From: GCA-002282575 sp964519885
GTDB taxonomy: Bacteria > Pseudomonadota > Gammaproteobacteria > Thiomicrospirales > Thiomicrospiraceae
DNA length: 39,066 nt
Reading direction: 5' to 3'
Assembly: GCA_964519885.1 (NCBI GenBank)
Contig: CAZFLX010000022.1
Coordinates: 1-39,066, forward strand
Shown here: positions 9,009 through 17,600 of the stretch, in pieces
How positions within the stretch are numbered: position 1 is the stretch's first letter
Layout of the letters: each line of letters opens with the position of its first letter
Position numbers and translations under genes: made by a program
Notes under the pieces: model-generated
Databases searched by the model: none
The model's input: the letters and a program-made list of their open reading frames with translations, nothing else
What the model was told of the DNA's origin: nothing

Positions 9009-10400
9009 TCAAACAGACAGTAAGGCTTGCCAACGCTTGACTTGCGCTTTCACCTGATTCGGTGCGGTTCCGCCTAAATGGTCGCGTGCGGCAACTGAGC
9101 CTTCTAAGGTCAATACCTCGAACACATCTTCGTTGGCGTTGGGTGCAAACTGACGGATTTCTTCTAGCGTCATGTCCGCTAAATCTTTACCTGTCGCCAC
9201 ACCATAACCAACGGCTTTACCGACCATTTCGTGGGCATCACGGAAAGGGGTGCCTTGTTTGACCAAATAGTCGGCTAAATCGGTAGCGGTGGCAAAGCCA
9301 CGACGTGCCGCTTCACGGGTGATCTCTTTACGTACTTGTACGGCAGGCATCATATCGGCAAAGGCGCGTAAGCTGCCCAATAGGGTGTCGATGGTGTCGA
9401 AAAGAGGTTCTTTGTCTTCTTGGTTGTCTTTGTTGTAGGCTAAAGGCTGACCTTTCATCAGCGTCAGCAACGCCATGAGATGACCAAACACGCGTCCTGA
9501 TTTACCACGCACCAATTCGGGTACGTCGGGATTTTTCTTTTGTGGCATGATGCTTGAGCCAGTGCAGAAGCGGTCGGGCAGATGAATAAAGTGGAACTGT
9601 GCCGATGTCCACAAAATCAGCTCTTCGCTGAAACGCGACAAGTGCATCATCAAAATGCTTGCCGTACTGGTAAACTCAATGGCGAAATCACGGTCGGAAA
9701 CTGCATCGAGTGAGTTTTGACAGACGCGCTCGAAGCCTAGCAAGCTCGCAGTGTATTCACGGTCAATCGGATAAGTTGTGCCGGCTAAAGCAGCAGCACC
9801 CAGCGGTAGGCTATTTGTGCGTTTGCGGCAATCCATTAGGCGTTCGTGGTCACGCTCGAGCATTTCCGTCCAAGCGAGCATGTGATGACCAAAGGTAATC
9901 GGTTGCGCGGTTTGCAGATGGGTAAAGCCTGGCATGATGCTGTTGGCTTCGCGTTCGGCAACACTAACTAACCCTGCTTGTAAGCGACGGATTTCACGGG
10001 TAATTAAGTCGATGGCATCACGCATGTACAGGCGAATATCGGTCGCCACTTGATCGTTACGGCTACGCCCTGTGTGTAACTTTTTGCCGACATAGCCAAT
10101 GGCATCGGTCAGTTCCGACTCGATGTTCATATGTACATCTTCACGCGCAATCGACCACTCAAAGTTGCCCGCTTCAATCTTTGCTTTGACTTGATTGAGG
10201 CCAGTGATAATCAGGTCACGTTCGTCATGCGTCAACACGCCAACTTTGGCCAGCATGGTAGCGTGTGCGATAGAGCCAGCAATGTCCTGGGCATACATGC
10301 GTTGGTCGAAAGTAACCGAAGCGGTAAAGGCTTGAACAAAGGCATCGACCGCTTCTTCAAAGCGTCCGCCCCACATGAGATTGGTTGGTTGAGATGACAT
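9009..10400 (-). CDS. argH: Argininosuccinate lyase
   Basis: It cleaves argininosuccinate to arginine and fumarate, the last step of arginine synthesis. The 463-residue length is standard. The N-terminal MWGGRFEEAVD segment, the HTGRSRNDQVATD block and the fumarase/aspartase superfamily signature GSSIMPQKKNPD are all present. It lies downstream of recF on the same strand with a 62-bp gap. In many gammaproteobacteria gyrB follows recF, so argH in this place is a local rearrangement. The enzyme is cytoplasmic and homotetrameric in the family. Confidence 0.98.
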   Translation of the reverse strand: MSSQPTNLMWGGRFEEAVDAFVQAFTASVTFDQRMYAQDIAGSIAHATMLAKVGVLTHDERDLIITGLNQVKAKIEAGNFEWSIAREDVHMNIESELTDAIGYVGKKLHTGRSRNDQVATDIRLYMRDAIDLITREIRRLQAGLVSVAEREANSIMPGFTHLQTAQPITFGHHMLAWTEMLERDHERLMDCRKRTNSLPLGAAALAGTTYPIDREYTASLLGFERVCQNSLDAVSDRDFAIEFTSTASILMMHLSRFSEELILWTSAQFHFIHLPDRFCTGSSIMPQKKNPDVPELVRGKSGRVFGHLMALLTLMKGQPLAYNKDNQEDKEPLFDTIDTLLGSLRAFADMMPAVQVRKEITREAARRGFATATDLADYLVKQGTPFRDAHEMVGKAVGYGVATGKDLADMTLEEIRQFAPNANEDVFEVLTLEGSVAARDHLGGTAPNQVKAQVKRWQALLSV

Positions 10401-10462
10401 AATGATTCCAGTTAAGTGTAGTTATTGACTATTTTACACCAATCTGCAGAGGCGCTGATGCT

Positions 10463-11548
10463 TTAGGTGTCGTTGAATGATGGGTTTTCGATGCGCCCCT
10501 GATTGAGCTGCCAATGGGTGTCGGCTTGAATGGCTAGGCTGTTGGCGTGTGTCGCAGTGAGAATGGTTTGTGCGCTTAATTGTGTTAAAAGCGCTAATAC
10601 CCGCAATTGGTGTTCGTTGTCTAATTCGGCGGCTAAATCATCGAGTAAAAGAATGGGTGTTTCCGCCAAGGCTTGGTGTAAATGTTGGCTTTGCGCTAAT
10701 AATAAGCTTAATGCCAGGAGTTTCTGTTGGCCACGCGACAAAATGCTCAGCGCATCTCGTTCATGTAAGCGCAGTTTGAGGTCAGCGCGATGCGGGCCGG
10801 CTTGGGTGTAGCCCAGTTGTCGGTCGTGAGCGAGCTGGTTTTGCCAAAGTGTTAATAGGTCTTGGTTGAAATCCCAGCCTGGGTGATAGTCCATTTGTAT
10901 GTGGATAAGGCTATCACTCACTTCTGCCATGATCGGGGCTGCTGTGGTGGCTAAGGCGCACACATAACTCTGTCGAATCTGATGTACTTGCATGGCGGCT
11001 TCAAATAGCGGTGGGTGCCAGAGCATGATTTCACGGTCGGGTCTTTGCTGGCGCAAGGCATGATTGCGCTGTTTTAAGGCGTGTTGATAGTGTCGCCAAG
11101 CGCTTAGAAATTGGGGTTCGTGGTAAAAAGCGCCCCAATCAATAAAGCGTCGCCGTTCGTTGGGTCCTTGCGTTAGGGTGTCTTGGCTTTCGGGTGAGAA
11201 AATTTGTACCGGTAATTGTTGAGCCAGCATGGCTTGATTAGCCGCGGTTTCACCATTCAGTCTAAGCGTGCTTTGCTGTTTTTCTCGTTGCCAGCCCAGG
11301 CGTTGTTCTCCCAAGCGGTTGCTGACTTCAGCATAGAGGGTGAGTTGTGGTGCTTGCCATTGTTGACAGCGCTGTAAGCGATTTTCACGAAAGGAGCGCC
11401 CAGAAGACAGCAAGGCAATACCTTCTAATAGTGCTGTTTTGCCAGAGCCGTTATTGCCACTAATGAGTAGGGTTTGGCCTTGAATGTGACAATCTAAGGG
11501 AGTGAGGTTGCGCAGCCCGTTGAAAACGAGCCGCTGAAGTTGTGCCAT
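10463..11548 (-). CDS. recF: DNA replication and repair protein RecF
   Basis: An SMC-like ATPase that helps load RecA at single-strand gaps (RecFOR pathway). The 361 residues show the Walker A motif GNNGSGKT near residue 32, the ABC-type signature LSRGQQKLLALSLLLAQ and a Walker B-like ILLLDDLAAELD near the C-terminus. It starts 8 bp after the dnaN stop, in the classic dnaA-dnaN-recF order. A perfect DnaA-box sequence occurs inside the coding region at 10900-10908, which may be chance. Confidence 0.96.
   Translation of the reverse strand: MAQLQRLVFNGLRNLTPLDCHIQGQTLLISGNNGSGKTALLEGIALLSSGRSFRENRLQRCQQWQAPQLTLYAEVSNRLGEQRLGWQREKQQSTLRLNGETAANQAMLAQQLPVQIFSPESQDTLTQGPNERRRFIDWGAFYHEPQFLSAWRHYQHALKQRNHALRQQRPDREIMLWHPPLFEAAMQVHQIRQSYVCALATTAAPIMAEVSDSLIHIQMDYHPGWDFNQDLLTLWQNQLAHDRQLGYTQAGPHRADLKLRLHERDALSILSRGQQKLLALSLLLAQSQHLHQALAETPILLLDDLAAELDNEHQLRVLALLTQLSAQTILTATHANSLAIQADTHWQLNQGRIENPSFNDT
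10900..10908 (-). promoter_or_regulatory. Perfect DnaA-box 9-mer within recF
   Basis: TGTGGATAA here is TTATCCACA on the minus strand, the exact DnaA box consensus. It lies inside recF, about 3.4 kb from the box near the dnaA start. A single 9-mer can arise by chance, so a role in titrating DnaA is only possible. Confidence 0.3.
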
Positions 11549-11556
11549 CTCTTAAA

Positions 11557-12669
11557 CTAGAGACGCATTGGCATAATCACTTGGCTGACTTGAATGCTAT
11601 CATTTTCGATGCCATAGGCAGCGAGACACGCAGCGCTACCGTCACGCAAAGCTAGGAAAGCATTTTCATGGGGAATGGCGCTTAAGGCTTCTTGTAAATA
11701 ACGTAGGTTATAACCGGTCACGAAGGCATCGCCATTGAAGTTGGCTTCAATGAACTCATCGGCTTCGTCTTGTTCCGGATTGTTAGTCGTTAATTCAATA
11801 CTATCGCTCGATACACTCATACGCACGCCACGCAGCTTGTCGTTAGCTAGAATGGAAACGCGCGATAAAGCAGTGAGTAATTCTGCTTTGTCTACTGCCA
11901 GCATGTAAGGCATGTTCACGGGAATAACGCGTTGATATTCCGGAAACTTACCTTCGATGAGTTTCACTTTCATGCTCAAGTTGTCTAGGTTAAGCGTGAG
12001 GTAGTTTTTCGCCAAGCCCAGGGTAACGTCACCCGTGTCATTGAGGGCTTTTAATAATTCGTTAACAGTACGACGCGGTACGATAAGTTGGGTCTTTTCA
12101 CTTTGGGCTTGCGCTAAGGTGGTGCTGGCTTTGGCTAAACGATGACCGTCCGTTGCCACCAGGGTCAATTGGTCGCCATCCATTTCTACCAACATACCAT
12201 TGAGGTAGTAACGCACATCTTGTTGCGCCATCGCAAACTCAACTTGCTTCATCATTTTTGCCAGTACCGACTGAGCAATCACTGCAGTGGTTTCTTGCGC
12301 ACTGACATCAATGAGGGGGAAGTCGCCCGCATCTAGTGCAGAAAGCTTATAACGACTACGCCCCACCTTCATCAGCGCTTGGTGTGCTTCAATGTCGAAT
12401 TGCAGGCGTGTGCCATCGGCTAGGGTAGCAATAAGATCATAAACTTTACGTGCTGGCAGAGTGACTGAGCCGTCTTGCGAGGCTTGTACCACGTCTTGCA
12501 GTTGAATACTCACTTCCATTTCGATATTGGTGGCGGTGAGGGTCAGGTTGTTACCTTGAATCACCAGCAGAATGTTCGACAAAATGGGCTGAGTGTTTTT
12601 GCGCTCGACCACACCAATAATGGCTTTTAGCGCGTTAAAAAGGGGGGTACGATCTATGGTAAAGTTCAT
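11557..12669 (-). CDS. dnaN: DNA polymerase III subunit beta (sliding clamp)
   Basis: The ring-shaped processivity clamp that tethers DNA polymerase III to DNA. The 370-residue protein begins MNFTIDRTPLFNALKAIIGVVERKN in several short conserved blocks and has the GKFPEYQRVIP and YLNGMLVE motifs typical of the family. It ends VIMPMRL, the conserved C-terminus that forms part of the protein-binding pocket. It sits between dnaA (64-bp gap) and recF (8-bp gap) on the minus strand, presumably in one operon. Nothing is unusual in length or motifs. Confidence 0.98.
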   Translation of the reverse strand: MNFTIDRTPLFNALKAIIGVVERKNTQPILSNILLVIQGNNLTLTATNIEMEVSIQLQDVVQASQDGSVTLPARKVYDLIATLADGTRLQFDIEAHQALMKVGRSRYKLSALDAGDFPLIDVSAQETTAVIAQSVLAKMMKQVEFAMAQQDVRYYLNGMLVEMDGDQLTLVATDGHRLAKASTTLAQAQSEKTQLIVPRRTVNELLKALNDTGDVTLGLAKNYLTLNLDNLSMKVKLIEGKFPEYQRVIPVNMPYMLAVDKAELLTALSRVSILANDKLRGVRMSVSSDSIELTTNNPEQDEADEFIEANFNGDAFVTGYNLRYLQEALSAIPHENAFLALRDGSAACLAAYGIENDSIQVSQVIMPMRL

Positions 12670-12733
12670 GCTAGTTTCCTGCAGCCTGAGTGTTTAATTC
12701 AATTGCGTTAAATTTTAACAAATTAATCATCCA

Positions 12734-14113
12734 TTAAGTACGAAGAATGCGCAATAAAGTCGCTACTTCTTCATCGAGTTGTCGATCCGATTCACGCAGT
12801 TTAACCACTTGTCTACAAGCGTGCAGTACGGTGGTGTGGTCTCGCTTATAGGCTGTGCCGATTTCGGGCAGTGAATGACTGGTCAATTCTTTGGAAATGA
12901 ACATGGCAATTTGACGCGGGCGTGCTAGGTTACGCGTGCGTTTGTCGGAAGTGAGTTCGCTGACGCGTAATTTGTAGAAGTCGGCAACCGTTTTTTGAAT
13001 ATTGTCGAGCGTGACCATGCGTTCTTGCGCCGCAAACAGATCGCGTAGGGCTTCTTTGGCAATATCCACCGTTAAAGGACGATGTGTCAGCTGGGTGAAG
13101 GCAATGACGCGATTTAGTGCGCCTTCTAGCTCACGTACGTTAGAGTGCAGACGTTTGGCAATCAGGAAAGCGACATCGTTGGGGAGATCAATTTGCAGTG
13201 CCGCGGCTTTTTTCTGCAAAATGGCGACGCGCATTTCAAATTCGGGTGGTTCAACGGCAATGGTTAGCCCCCAACCAAAACGTGATTTAAGTCGTTCTTC
13301 AAGTCCGGTAATTTCTTTCGGAAACTTGTCTGAAGTGAGTACCACTTGTTTATTGCCTTCGAGTAGGGCGTTAAAGGTATGGAAAAACTCTTCCTGCGTG
13401 CCCGTCTTGTCGGCAAAGAACTGAATGTCATCAATAAGCAATGCATCGAGCGAGCGATAAAAGCCTTTAAACTCTTCGATTTTTTGGTGACGAATGGCGG
13501 TCACCATGTCTTGGACAAAGCGTTCTGACGATAAGTAAACCACTTTCGCATCGGGATTATTGGCTAGAATATGGTTACCAATGGCGTGCATTAAATGTGT
13601 TTTACCCAAGCCTACGCCGCCATAAATAAACAGCGGGTTGTAAGCGCCACCAGGATTGCTGGCGACTTGGTGTGCTGCTGCATTGGCTAACTGGTTCGCC
13701 TTGCCTTGAACAAAACCGTCGAAGGTGTAAATACGATTCAGACCGCTGTTAATTTGGGGGGTAGCTTTTGCGTTTTTATGGGCCGTTTGCTTGTTTTCGA
13801 CCGCTTTTGCCGTCACAACCGGTGTGGGTTTAGGGTCGTGATTAACCGTCATCGCACTGCTAAATTGACCTTCATCAATGGTGAGTTGCCATGCTTGATG
13901 TGATTTGTCGCGCACACGTATAAACGCGTCTTGAATGTGCTCCCAGAGTTTATCTCTTACCCAATCAAAAATAAATGAATTGGGCGCGAGCAGTTGTAAG
14001 GTTTGGTGTTCGTGGTGCTCGACCGCTTGTAACGGACTGATCCATGAGTTGAACTGTTGTGGGGATAGGCTGTGTTCCAGTTCTTGTAAACAATCTGACC
14101 AAAGGCTGCTCAA
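12734..14113 (-). CDS. dnaA: Chromosomal replication initiator DnaA, TTG start
   Basis: This ATP-dependent initiator melts oriC. Of its 459 residues, domain I is about 1-80 (SLWSDCLQELE), followed by a variable linker. Domain III is AAA+ with Walker A GGVGLGKTHLMHAIGN and Walker B LLIDDIQFF, and domain IV carries the DNA-binding signature YKRDHTTVLHACR. The first codon is TTG at 14113; no ATG or GTG gives a full domain I, and a GAGAGAAG ribosome site lies just upstream. A weak start codon would keep DnaA output low. It heads the dnaA-dnaN-recF set. Confidence 0.97.
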   Translation of the reverse strand: MSSLWSDCLQELEHSLSPQQFNSWISPLQAVEHHEHQTLQLLAPNSFIFDWVRDKLWEHIQDAFIRVRDKSHQAWQLTIDEGQFSSAMTVNHDPKPTPVVTAKAVENKQTAHKNAKATPQINSGLNRIYTFDGFVQGKANQLANAAAHQVASNPGGAYNPLFIYGGVGLGKTHLMHAIGNHILANNPDAKVVYLSSERFVQDMVTAIRHQKIEEFKGFYRSLDALLIDDIQFFADKTGTQEEFFHTFNALLEGNKQVVLTSDKFPKEITGLEERLKSRFGWGLTIAVEPPEFEMRVAILQKKAAALQIDLPNDVAFLIAKRLHSNVRELEGALNRVIAFTQLTHRPLTVDIAKEALRDLFAAQERMVTLDNIQKTVADFYKLRVSELTSDKRTRNLARPRQIAMFISKELTSHSLPEIGTAYKRDHTTVLHACRQVVKLRESDRQLDEEVATLLRILRT

Positions 14114-14363
14114 AATAGGCTTCTCTCAACGGGTTAGCAGACAGCGGTTGTTTTGGATTTGGTAGACAATGGAGGTTAAATTAACCTGAATTGTACCGCG
14201 TCTAGCATGTCTTAAAAATGTGAAATGGTCTGTTATTCTAGCGGGTTATGAGTCATGAAAACAAGGACAAAAACTGTTAAGTTTTTCGCTGGTATGGGTG
14301 GTTTGTTAATGACCACCATAGGTTGTGGATAAGTCGTTTAAAGCAACCAACGGTATGAGCCTT
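14114..14363. other. Candidate oriC / dnaA upstream region
   Basis: This 250-bp gene-free stretch lies where minus-strand dnaA-dnaN-recF and plus-strand rpmH-rnpA-yidC diverge, which is the usual oriC site in pseudomonad-like gammaproteobacteria. It contains one perfect DnaA box (14324-14332), a nearby imperfect inverted repeat (TATGGGTGGT at 14293-14302 and ACCACCATA at 14312-14320) and A/T-rich runs. Only one perfect box was found, fewer than in well-studied origins, so the origin might extend elsewhere. It also must hold the dnaA promoter. Confidence 0.4.
14324..14332 (-). promoter_or_regulatory. Perfect DnaA box
   Basis: TTATCCACA on the minus strand, the exact consensus, 211 bases upstream of the dnaA start codon. 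It suits either origin binding or autoregulation of dnaA. Confidence 0.65.
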
Positions 14364-15125
14364 TTAGAAGCCGAACTTCACAATCATCATCACGCCCAAC
14401 AGCATCAATAATAGAGAAAAGCCACGTTTGAGTTGTTTGGTGGGTAAGCGATGTACTAGCATCGCACCCAAGGGCGCGGTGATGAGGCTGGTGCTGACCA
14501 AGGCTAATACCACTGTCCATTGAATGAGGTCGCTGGTTAGATGGGTGAGTGTACCTGCGGTGGCGATAATCACACCTAGCACACTAGAAGTGGCGATAGC
14601 GGTTGCCAAAGGCAGGCTATGCCATACCATCCAAGGGGTGTTGAGCGTGCCACCACCAATACCGAGTAATGCTGATAGCGCGCCGGAAGCACCACCAAAA
14701 ACATGGCCATGTAGCGCGGAAGGTTGTGGTCTGGCCTGTTGCGGTGGTTTGCCGTAAAACATATAAGCGGCAATGAGAATTTCAAACACGCCAAAAGCCA
14801 AGCCAAGCAGTGTGGTGGGTAATGAACTGGTGAGCAAAGCGCCTAACATCGCGCCAATGGTCAGTGATGGGGCAAGGCGTTTGACATAAAACCAGTTCAC
14901 TTTCTGCTGTTTAATTTGTGTGATGGCCGCGGAAAGACCGGTAACCACGATGGTGGACAAGGCAATCGCAATGGCGCTGGCTAAAGCGGTTTGTTCGTCG
15001 GCCAAGGCAAGCATGGGGAGTAGAATAGAAAGTGCCGGCACTAAAATCAGTCCGCCACCAATACCAAATAACCCGGCCAGTAAGCCAACGCAAGCACCCA
15101 AAGCGAGTAATATGCCCCATTCCAT
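14364..15125 (-). CDS. TauE/SafE (TSUP) family membrane exporter
   Basis: A predicted eight-helix inner-membrane permease of the 4-toluene sulfonate uptake family, whose members move sulfite, sulfoacetate or other sulfur-containing anions. The Met at 15125 gives 253 residues and has an AAGGAA site 6-8 bases upstream; the longer in-frame start at 15263 would run through the rpmH promoter and start codon. Two repeat halves each carry a Gly-rich motif: GLLAGLFGIGGGLILVPAL at the N-terminus and SALLGIGGGTLNTPWM mid-protein. It is placed between dnaA and rpmH, an unusual position. Sulfite export would fit the sulfide-oxidation genes later in the window, but the substrate cannot be read from sequence. 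Confidence 0.88.
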   Translation of the reverse strand: MEWGILLALGACVGLLAGLFGIGGGLILVPALSILLPMLALADEQTALASAIAIALSTIVVTGLSAAITQIKQQKVNWFYVKRLAPSLTIGAMLGALLTSSLPTTLLGLAFGVFEILIAAYMFYGKPPQQARPQPSALHGHVFGGASGALSALLGIGGGTLNTPWMVWHSLPLATAIATSSVLGVIIATAGTLTHLTSDLIQWTVVLALVSTSLITAPLGAMLVHRLPTKQLKRGFSLLLMLLGVMMIVKFGF

Positions 15126-15141
15126 GTGTTTTTCCTTATTA

Positions 15142-15170
15142 TTGCTTGCGTTAGTTAGGTTAACTATAAT
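15142..15170 (+). promoter_or_regulatory. Sigma-70 promoter for rpmH-rnpA-yidC
   Basis: A perfect -10 box TATAAT (15165-15170) lies 17 bp after TTGCTT (15142-15147). The expected start is about 15177, leaving a leader of about 40 bases before the rpmH ATG. The palindromic AGTTAGGTTAACT overlaps the spacer. Confidence 0.6.
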
Positions 15171-15215
15171 AAAATGCTCTGTTTTGAATTTCCAGTAATT
15201 TTTTAGGAGTAGGCC

Positions 15216-15353
15216 ATGAAGCGTACCTTCCAACCTAGCGTATTGAAACGCGCTCGTAACCACGGTTTCCGTGCTCGTATGGCAACTAAAGGTGGCCGTA
15301 AAGTTTTAGCTAATCGTCGTGCGCAAGGTCGCAAACGTTTAACGACTGTTTAA
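15216..15353 (+). CDS. rpmH: 50S ribosomal protein L34
   Basis: The smallest large-subunit ribosomal protein, 45 residues. The translated sequence begins MKRTFQPSVLKRARNHGF and continues with RARMATKGGRKVLANRRAQ and RKRLTTV, matching L34 almost position by position. The family usually has MATKNGRKVLARRRAKGRK, so the Gly and Asn here are mild variants. A TAGGAG ribosome site precedes the ATG. It is the first gene of rpmH-rnpA-yidC. Confidence 0.98.
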   Translation: MKRTFQPSVLKRARNHGFRARMATKGGRKVLANRRAQGRKRLTTV

Positions 15354-15372
15354 TTAGGCTTGCTTACTTGCT

Positions 15373-15843
15373 ATGCAGCCGTCGGAGTCACTCGGTCGGC
15401 TAAAGTCTGCACGAGATAAGCCCAATGGGTTTTCTCGTGATAAGCGCTTATTAACGGGCAAAGATTACAAACAGGTTTTTGACCAAGCTAAGCGCATCGG
15501 TAACCCGCATTGGACGGTTTACGGATGGCGGCATCAGCAACCCAAAGCACAAATGGGTTTGGCAATTGCCAAAAAAACCTTGCGTCGTGCTCACGAACGC
15601 AATCGACTCAAACGCCTAGCGCGTGAAACTTTCCGACACATGCATGGACAACTATCGGGTGTTAATCTCATTGTTATGGCAGGTAAAGCAGCAGAAGCTG
15701 CTGATAATGCTACCTTAGTCGCACAATTGACCAAACTTTTTACTTATTTTTCGTCTAAGTCTGAGTTAACAAACACCAAGCAGCCGTTACCCATTCAACC
15801 TTCAATCGCCACAGAGAATTCTTCGCACAGGACAGCATCATGA
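15373..15843 (+). CDS. rnpA: Ribonuclease P protein component
   Basis: The protein subunit that, with the catalytic RNA, removes 5' leaders from tRNA precursors. Characteristic segments are FSRDKRLLTGKDYKQVFDQA and the RNR motif in RAHERNRLKRLARE. At 156 residues it is longer than the usual 110-130, with an added N-terminal stretch of about 20 residues and a polar C-terminal tail after the domain. It overlaps yidC by 4 bp (ATGA). The small yidD gene that normally lies between rnpA and yidC is absent. Confidence 0.95.
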   Translation: MQPSESLGRLKSARDKPNGFSRDKRLLTGKDYKQVFDQAKRIGNPHWTVYGWRHQQPKAQMGLAIAKKTLRRAHERNRLKRLARETFRHMHGQLSGVNLIVMAGKAAEAADNATLVAQLTKLFTYFSSKSELTNTKQPLPIQPSIATENSSHRTAS

Positions 15844-17516
15844 CCAATTTTCGCGCCCTTTGGTGGATAGCACTAGTTTTTACCCTGTTTATGCTTTATA
15901 CCGAGTGGACTTACTTTGTTGCACAAAAGCAGCAGCCAGCTCAGCCTGTGGCGAGCCAGTCGGCAAATTTGCCAGCGACCGCCGGTGATGTGCCGCAAGC
16001 GCCTGTATCTTTGACAGCTTCAGCGGGAGATGTGCCCACGACAGCTGTTGCGCAACCCAGTATGCAGCGTGTTTCGGTTACCACCGATGTGTTGAATGTG
16101 CAGTTAGACACCAAGGGTGGTGATTTACGTTTTGTCAGTCTGTCTGCTTACCCAGTTTCCCGCGACGATGATGCTGCCTTCACTTTGATGTCGGATAAAT
16201 CTCCTTATTTGTTTTTAGCACAAACGGGTTTTTCGGCGCAGGGTGGTGCGATTGCGCCCAATCATCATGAAGTGTTTAGTGTCAGCAAAACAGAGTTTGT
16301 TCTAGCTGAGGGTGCGGATGAGCTTCGCGTGCCGATGAGTTGGGAAAAAGATGGCGTTAAGGTCGTTAAAACCTATGTGTTCAAGCGTGGTAGTTATACT
16401 GTGGGTGTTGAATATGCGGTGACCAATGCAACGCAACAGTCTTGGCAGGCAGCGCCTTACTATCAGTTAGTGCGTAATACCTACGACCCAACGTCGAGCT
16501 TTTGGCTGCCCACCTATACGGGTGGCGCGGTTTACGATCCGGTTAATAAGTTCGATAAAGTCGATTTTGATGACATGAAAAAGCAGCCTGTAAGCAAGGA
16601 TGCCGCTGGTGGTTGGTTGACCATGATGCAGCATTACTTCTTGGCGGCGTTTGTTCCTAATACGCAAGATAACATGCATTACTATTCTAAAGTACTGGAA
16701 AGTGATCGCTATGCTTTGGGTATGATGGCACCTGCGATGAGTGTTGCGGCGGGAGCGAGTGCGACCAGTCTGGTTCAGTTGTATGCAGGTCCTAAATTAC
16801 AAGGCGATTTAGAAGCCTTAGCGCCTGGATTAGAATTAACGGTCGATTATGGTGTACTGGCGTTTATGGCGCAGCCGATGTTCTGGTTGTTGGAGCATTT
16901 GAGTAGTTGGGTTGAACCTTTCTCTGGCTTATGGAGCTGGGGTTGGGCGATTATTTTGCTCACTATTTTGTTGAAAGCGCTGTTTTACAAATTGTCGGAA
17001 GCGGGTTACAAATCGATGGCGAACCTGCGTAAGCTGGCGCCACGTTTGCAACACCTGAAAGACAACTACGGTCATGACAAAATGATGTTCCAACAGAAAA
17101 TGATGGAGCTGTATAAAACCGAAAAAATTAATCCGCTCGGTGGTTGTTTACCGATTTTGATTCAAATTCCCGTGTTCCTTGCCTTGTATTGGGTGTTGTT
17201 GGAAGCGGTCGAATTGCGCATGACCCCTTTCATGTGGCTGGATGACTTGTCTCAATACGATCCTTTCTTTATTTTGCCGATTTTGATGGGTGTCACCATG
17301 GTCGTTCAACAGAAGTTGAATCCGCCACCAACGGATCCGATGCAAGAAAAAATCATGAAGTTTTTACCTTACATTTTCACTGTCACTTTCTTGTTTATGC
17401 CATCGGGATTGGTATTGTACTGGGTGGTGAATAACGGTTTATCGATTTTGCAGCAGTGGCACATCACGCGTAAAATTGAAGCCATGGATAAACCAGAGGC
17501 GCATCACAAGGCTTAA
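15840..17516 (+). CDS. yidC: Membrane protein insertase YidC
   Basis: It inserts and folds inner-membrane proteins, alone or with SecYEG. The 558-residue protein has an N-terminal anchor (about 6-24), a Pro/Ala-rich linker, and a large periplasmic beta domain (about 75-345). The conserved Oxa1 core follows, with MANLRKLAPRLQHLKDNYG, MELYKTEKINPLGGCLPIL and QIPVFLALYWVLLE, ending in two further membrane helices. The start codon overlaps the rnpA stop, so the two are coupled. A strong terminator follows at 17532-17560. Length and topology match gammaproteobacterial YidC. Confidence 0.98.
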   Translation: MTNFRALWWIALVFTLFMLYTEWTYFVAQKQQPAQPVASQSANLPATAGDVPQAPVSLTASAGDVPTTAVAQPSMQRVSVTTDVLNVQLDTKGGDLRFVSLSAYPVSRDDDAAFTLMSDKSPYLFLAQTGFSAQGGAIAPNHHEVFSVSKTEFVLAEGADELRVPMSWEKDGVKVVKTYVFKRGSYTVGVEYAVTNATQQSWQAAPYYQLVRNTYDPTSSFWLPTYTGGAVYDPVNKFDKVDFDDMKKQPVSKDAAGGWLTMMQHYFLAAFVPNTQDNMHYYSKVLESDRYALGMMAPAMSVAAGASATSLVQLYAGPKLQGDLEALAPGLELTVDYGVLAFMAQPMFWLLEHLSSWVEPFSGLWSWGWAIILLTILLKALFYKLSEAGYKSMANLRKLAPRLQHLKDNYGHDKMMFQQKMMELYKTEKINPLGGCLPILIQIPVFLALYWVLLEAVELRMTPFMWLDDLSQYDPFFILPILMGVTMVVQQKLNPPPTDPMQEKIMKFLPYIFTVTFLFMPSGLVLYWVVNNGLSILQQWHITRKIEAMDKPEAHHKA

Positions 17517-17531
17517 TCCGAGTGGACAAAG

Positions 17532-17560
17532 AAATAGCGGCGCACAGCCGCTATTTTTTT
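17532..17560 (+). terminator. Rho-independent terminator after yidC
   Basis: A perfect 10-bp stem (AAATAGCGGC at 17532-17541, GCCGCTATTT at 17547-17556) with a 5-base GCACA loop ends in a run of T. It lies 15 bases after the yidC stop and separates it from mnmE. Confidence 0.93.
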
Positions 17561-17600
17561 AACCCCTGTTTGTTGCAAAAGAATGAAAAGGATAACCACT

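Noticed and set aside
15126..15263. N-terminal extension of the TSUP exporter
   Set aside because: It would overlap the rpmH promoter and the first codons of rpmH on the other strand; the Met at 15125 has a good ribosome site.
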